Of a DNA stretch of 16,770 bases, positions 13,390 through 16,770 are shown one piece after another. The DNA comes from Sedimentisphaerales bacterium (GTDB lineage: Bacteria > Planctomycetota > Phycisphaerae > Sedimentisphaerales > SG8-4): positions 1 to 16,770 of the forward strand of contig JAFGCA010000209.1 in the NCBI GenBank assembly GCA_016932895.1. The letters run 5' to 3'. The position numbers and the translations under genes are program-made. The notes below the pieces were generated by a model, which searched no databases, had not been told where the DNA came from, and worked only from the letters and a program-made list of their open reading frames with translations. Every line of letters begins with the position of its first letter. The stretch's first letter is position 1.

Positions 13390-14403
13390 ATGCGTATCGC
13401 ATTGGATGCAATGGGAGGCGACTTCGCACCGGACGCCATTCTGGACGGGGCGGTGGAAGTGTTGCCTCAGCTCGACAAGGATGACGAGCTGCTCCTGGTG
13501 GGACCGCAGGAGCTGGTGGAGTCGAAGCTGGCCGAGCGCAAGTATCAGAAGGGCCGGATCAGCGTCGTCGATGCCCCCGACGTGATCGCCATGGACGAGA
13601 CGCCGATCGAGAGCCTGCGCAAGAAGCCCAAGAGCTCGATCGCCGTGATGGCCAAGATGGCCAAACAGGGTCGGACCGACGCGGTGATCTCGGCGGGCAA
13701 TACCGGCGCCTGTGTGGCGGCGTTCCAGATGCGCATGCGCAACCTGCCGGGCGTGAACCGGCCCGGAATCGCCGTGGTCTTTCCCATGAGCGAAGGACCG
13801 GTGACGATCTGCGACGTGGGCGCCAACATCGCCTGCAAGCCGATCAATCTGCACCAGTACGGATTGATGGCAAGCATCTACTCGGAGCATTTCCTCGGAG
13901 TAAAGAATCCGCGCGTGGGCCTGATGAGCATCGGACAAGAGGATGCCAAGGGCAACGAGGTGGTCAAGCGGACGCGGGAGCTTCTGCGCTCGGACGAGCG
14001 GCTGAACTTCGTCGGCAACGTCGAGGGCCGGGACATCTTTCGGGGCAACAGCGACGTGGTCGTCTGCGACGGCTTCGTGGGCAACGTGATCTTGAAGCTG
14101 ACCGAGGGCGCGGTGGACGGGCTGTTTCGCGCAATCAAGCACGAGTTGATGCAGGAAAAGCCGCGGCTGGCGCTCAAGTTCAAGCCGATTATCATGCGGG
14201 TGTACCAGAAGCACGACTACAACACGTACGGGGGGGCTCCGCTGCTGGGCGTCAACGGGACGGCGTTGATCTGCCACGGCACCAGCCAGGCCCGCACGAT
14301 TCGCAACGCCGTACTCAGCGCCAAGACCTACCACACACAGAAAATCAACGACAAGATTACGGAGTGTATCTCGGAAGCTTGCGTAAGGACCACTGATGCA
14401 TAA
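13390..14403 (+). CDS. plsX: phosphate acyltransferase PlsX
   Basis: Converts acyl-ACP plus phosphate to acyl-phosphate, the donor used by PlsY for the first glycerol-3-phosphate acylation in phospholipid synthesis; it is a peripheral membrane enzyme. The 337-aa product starts MRIALDAMGGDFAPD, the hallmark N-terminus. It continues with ISAGNTGA (about 99-106), CDVGANI, a GLMSIGQEDAKGN loop (about 177-189), VEGRDIFRG, VVVCDGFVGNVILK (about 223-236) and YGGAPLLGVNG near the C-terminus. Length is normal. ATG at 13390 is 2 bases after the rpmF stop; upstream in-frame starts lie inside rpmF and lack the family motif. Its stop overlaps the fabH start by 8 bases, so the two are translationally coupled. 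Confidence 0.96.
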   Translation: MRIALDAMGGDFAPDAILDGAVEVLPQLDKDDELLLVGPQELVESKLAERKYQKGRISVVDAPDVIAMDETPIESLRKKPKSSIAVMAKMAKQGRTDAVISAGNTGACVAAFQMRMRNLPGVNRPGIAVVFPMSEGPVTICDVGANIACKPINLHQYGLMASIYSEHFLGVKNPRVGLMSIGQEDAKGNEVVKRTRELLRSDERLNFVGNVEGRDIFRGNSDVVVCDGFVGNVILKLTEGAVDGLFRAIKHELMQEKPRLALKFKPIIMRVYQKHDYNTYGGAPLLGVNGTALICHGTSQARTIRNAVLSAKTYHTQKINDKITECISEACVRTTDA

Positions 14404-15409
14404 CGAAATTCAGGATCACCCCCCCGCCAACCGCGCCGTGATTACCGGGTGCGGTTCTTTTGTTCCGTCCAAGATACTGACCAACGACGACCTTTCCCAC
14501 ATGGTCAAGACGTCCAACGAGTGGATCACGACGCGTACGGGCATCAAGGAACGCCATATCACTTCGGATGAGGAGACCACGGCAGACCTGGCGATCGCGG
14601 CGGCCAAAGAGGCGCTGGACTACGCGGGCCTGGACCCCGCGGAACTCGACCTGATCACCGTCGCGACGATCACGCCGGAGATGGTCTTTCCCTCCACCGC
14701 CTGTTTCGTACAAAGGGCCCTGGGCGCGACGAAGGCGTGGGCCTTCGACATCGCCGCCGCCTGCAGCGGATTCGTGTATTCGCTCCATTTAGTACACCAG
14801 CTCATGCAAACCGGGCGTCTCGACAGCGCGCTGGTCATCGGCGCCGAGACCCTCACCAAAATCACCAACTGGAAGGACCGCGGCAGTTGCATCCTTTTCG
14901 GCGATGGGGCCGGCGCCGTCGTGCTCCAGCGCAAGCAGGAGGGAAGCCGGGGAATCCTCTACAGCACCCTGGGGGCCGACGGGACGTACTGGGAGTCGCT
15001 GAACTGTCAGGCGCACGGGTCGCGGTACCCGGCGCCGAAGCCGCTGGAAGACCCCAGCAAGGTGTACATGCAGATCAAGGGCCGGGAGGTCTATCAGCAG
15101 GCGGTGCGACGGATCGTCGAGGCGGTCACCGATTGCATGGAGCACTGCGGCCTGACCCGCGACGACGTGGCGATGATGGTCTCGCACCAGATGAACGCCC
15201 GCATCATCGAATCGGCCGCCAAGCGACTGAAGCTGCCGCCCGAGAAAGTCTTCGTCAACATTCAGAAATACGGCAACACCTCGGCGGCCTCCGTGCCCAT
15301 CGCCTTCGACGAATGCATGCGCGAGGGCAAGGTCAAGAAAGGCGACATCATCATCTTCGTAGCGTTCGGTGCCGGGGTCACCTGGGGCGCCAACGTAATC
15401 GAGCTCTAA
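14396..15409 (+). CDS. fabH: 3-oxoacyl-ACP synthase III (KAS III)
   Basis: Starts fatty-acid synthesis by condensing an acyl-CoA primer (usually acetyl-CoA) with malonyl-ACP in the cytoplasm. The 337-aa thiolase-fold product carries the catalytic triad: Cys123 in AAACSGF, His264 in VSHQMN and Asn294 in YGNTSAAS. Other family signatures are NEWITTRTGIKERH (41-54) and FGDGAGAVVL (about 168-177), with GAGVTWGANVIEL at the C-terminus. ATG at 14396 lies inside the last codons of plsX (8-base overlap), preceded by TAAGGA (14384-14389). The QMN after the His is the usual QAN variant. It stands between plsX and fabD, as in many bacteria. Confidence 0.96.
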   Translation: MHNEIQDHPPANRAVITGCGSFVPSKILTNDDLSHMVKTSNEWITTRTGIKERHITSDEETTADLAIAAAKEALDYAGLDPAELDLITVATITPEMVFPSTACFVQRALGATKAWAFDIAAACSGFVYSLHLVHQLMQTGRLDSALVIGAETLTKITNWKDRGSCILFGDGAGAVVLQRKQEGSRGILYSTLGADGTYWESLNCQAHGSRYPAPKPLEDPSKVYMQIKGREVYQQAVRRIVEAVTDCMEHCGLTRDDVAMMVSHQMNARIIESAAKRLKLPPEKVFVNIQKYGNTSAASVPIAFDECMREGKVKKGDIIIFVAFGAGVTWGANVIEL

Positions 15410-15467
15410 GCGCGCCGCCCCGAATCGACAGAAACAAGAGAACGAGTCAGGTTCAAGGATACGAACG

Positions 15468-16409
15468 ATGAAGACGGCCTTTTTGTTTCCCGGACAGGGC
15501 GCCCAGACGGTGGGCATGGGCGCCGACGTCGCGGCGGCGTTTCCCGCAGCGGCCGAGCTGTTTGCGAAAGCCAATGATATCGTCGGGTTCGATTTGCGCG
15601 CGGTCTGCTTCGAAGGACCGGCCGAACGGCTCAACAGCACGACCATGTCCCAGCCGGCCATCTTTGTCACCTCGGCCGCCCTGCTGGAGATCCTGCGCAC
15701 GCCAGAGCCGACGCGGGACCTGGCGGCGGACGTCACGGCGGGACTGAGCCTGGGTGAATACACCGCGCTCTACGCCGCCGGCGTCGTCAGCTTTGAGGAC
15801 GCCCTGCTGCTGGTGAAGAAGCGCGGCGAAGCCATGCAGGCCGCCGCCGACGCGACCGAGGGCGGCATGGTCAGCCTCATCGGCCTCGACGAAGACAAGG
15901 TGCGAGAGCTTTGCGACGAAGCGGCACAGGGCGAGCTGCTGGTGCCGGTCAATTTCAACTGCCCGGGGCAGATCGTCGTCAGCGGCACGCGCGACGCCTG
16001 CGCGAGAGCGACGGCGCTGGCCGAGAAGTACGGGGCCATCAAGGCGGTGCCGCTGGAGGTCGCCGGCGCGTTTCATACCGAGATGATGTCCACCGCCGCC
16101 GAGGCCCTGCGAGAGGCCCTGTCCCAATGCCGCATCGCCGAGCCGTCGTCGGTCCAGACCCTGGCCAACATCAGCGCCGACTATTACGACAGTGCCGCCG
16201 GCATCGCCGACGGACTGGCGCGGCAACTGACCAGCCCCATCCTCTGGCAGAAGTGCATGGAGCGTCTGCTGGCCGAGGGAGACGAACGATTTTACGAGAT
16301 CGGGCCCGGTCGCGTGTTGACCGGTTTGATGAGACGCATTCACAGGAAGACAAGAGTCGTCAATGTCAGCAGCATCGAGTCGGTCCGGCAACTGCTGGGC
16401 GAGACGTAA
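15468..16409 (+). CDS. fabD: malonyl-CoA:ACP transacylase
   Basis: Transfers malonyl from CoA to ACP, supplying elongation units. The 313-aa product has FLFPGQGAQ (6-13), the nucleophile Ser94 in GLSLGEY, Arg119 and His203 in AGAFHTEMM, which are the expected catalytic and substrate residues. The residue before the Ser is Leu rather than the His of the E. coli enzyme (GHSLGE), a variant seen elsewhere in the family. ATG at 15468 is preceded by AAGGAT. It is 58 bases after fabH and 41 bases before fabG, all on the same strand, in the same operon. Confidence 0.96.
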   Translation: MKTAFLFPGQGAQTVGMGADVAAAFPAAAELFAKANDIVGFDLRAVCFEGPAERLNSTTMSQPAIFVTSAALLEILRTPEPTRDLAADVTAGLSLGEYTALYAAGVVSFEDALLLVKKRGEAMQAAADATEGGMVSLIGLDEDKVRELCDEAAQGELLVPVNFNCPGQIVVSGTRDACARATALAEKYGAIKAVPLEVAGAFHTEMMSTAAEALREALSQCRIAEPSSVQTLANISADYYDSAAGIADGLARQLTSPILWQKCMERLLAEGDERFYEIGPGRVLTGLMRRIHRKTRVVNVSSIESVRQLLGET

Positions 16410-16436
16410 AATACCGCCGCGCTGACAAGAACGAAT

Positions 16437-16441
16437 AGGAG
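16437..16441 (+). promoter_or_regulatory. ribosome site fixing the fabG start
   Basis: AGGAG directly abuts an ATG at 16442 and is 9 bases from the ATG at 16451. The latter gives proper spacing and an N-terminus typical of FabG. Confidence 0.6.
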
Positions 16442-16450
16442 ATGAGAACG

Positions 16451-16770
16451 ATGGCGGAAAAGAAACTGGCAGTCGTAACGGGTGCGGCCCGGGGCATCGG
16501 CCGGGCGATCGTGTTCGAACTGCTGAGGCAGGGTCGTCTCGTGGCCGCCCTGGACGTGATGGAAGAGGCGCTCGGAGAGCTCGAGCAGGCCGTTGCCGAT
16601 GCCGGCTTCGAAGTGATCACGCGCTGTCTCGATATCACCGAAACCGACAAACTCACCGCGGTGCTCGAGGAATTGGCCTCGGAACACGGCGGCATCGGCG
16701 TGCTGGTCAACAACGCCGGCATCACCCGCGACAAGCTGATGATCCAGATGGACGACGAGGACTTCGACAA
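16451..16770 (+). CDS. fabG: 3-oxoacyl-ACP reductase FabG (partial, runs off window)
   Basis: NADPH-dependent reduction of 3-oxoacyl-ACP in fatty-acid elongation; a short-chain dehydrogenase. Only the first 106 codons are present. They begin MAEKKLAVVTGAARGIGRAI, with the nucleotide-binding TGAARGIG (about 10-17), the acidic LD after the second strand (LVAALDV), LDIT (about 60-63) and NNAGITRDKLM (about 87-97), which is the FabG-specific continuation of the NNAG motif. The catalytic Ser-Tyr-Lys lies beyond the window. Start chosen at 16451 by SD spacing. The position after fabD in the fab operon supports fabG over a generic SDR; acpP would be expected next. Confidence 0.92.
   Translation, partial: MAEKKLAVVTGAARGIGRAIVFELLRQGRLVAALDVMEEALGELEQAVADAGFEVITRCLDITETDKLTAVLEELASEHGGIGVLVNNAGITRDKLMIQMDDEDFD

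Noticed and set aside
1..16770. tRNA, rRNA, CRISPR array, insertion sequence
   Set aside because: No cloverleaf, rRNA block, regularly spaced direct repeats, transposase or terminal inverted repeats were seen on either strand.

Overview
The window reads as chromosomal DNA of a planctomycete, probably from a Phycisphaerae-like lineage. This is inferred from gene content: a secreted DUF5060 glycoside hydrolase, a Tat-exported aldo/keto-reductase-like protein, a DUF1080 (3-keto-disaccharide hydrolase) domain fused to a multihaem cytochrome, and high G+C coding DNA with SD-led starts. The taxon is not proven by any marker here.

Layout. Positions 1-5276 (+): DUF5060 glycoside hydrolase; a 104-aa Cys/His-rich unknown; an AKR-fold protein with its own TTGACA-N17-GACAAT promoter; a tetrahaem-type cytochrome/DUF1080 fusion. 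Positions 5353-6198 (-): a cysteine-rich protein ending in two [4Fe-4S] ferredoxin motifs. Positions 6199-6507: a divergent intergenic stretch with several alternative hairpins. Positions 6508-7527 (+): exported class A beta-lactamase-fold serine hydrolase. Positions 7616-11632 (-): a 1338-aa lipoprotein with two prodomain-like repeats, an S8 subtilase domain, a P-domain-like module, a von Willebrand A domain and C-terminal beta domains; a 52-aa hydrophobic ORF precedes it behind a palindrome-decorated promoter. Positions 12141-12321 (-): remnant of the N-terminus of an Eco57I-type restriction-modification protein. Positions 12435-12550: G-rich, C-poor repeat with two G-quadruplex motifs. Positions 12668-12979 (+): small lipoprotein. 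Positions 13199-16770 (+): rpmF-plsX-fabH-fabD-fabG, the fatty-acid initiation operon, running off the end.

How the genes fit together. The fab operon is textbook housekeeping: L32, PlsX (acyl-phosphate for phospholipid synthesis), FabH and FabD (initiation and malonyl-ACP), FabG (reduction). The left block is a set of exported carbohydrate-linked and redox proteins (hydrolase, AKR-like protein, haem/DUF1080 fusion), with a cytoplasmic-type Fe-S protein convergent to it. A joint role in oxidative glycan processing is possible but is inference. The S8/VWA segment has clearly lower G+C than its flanks and lies next to R-M debris, so it may be an acquired segment.

The items most worth a second look are the AKR-like protein that has lost three of four catalytic residues, the cytochrome/DUF1080 fusion with one CX4CH haem site, the S8 lipoprotein with Glu in place of the catalytic Asp, the paired palindromes over its promoter, and the R-M relic.
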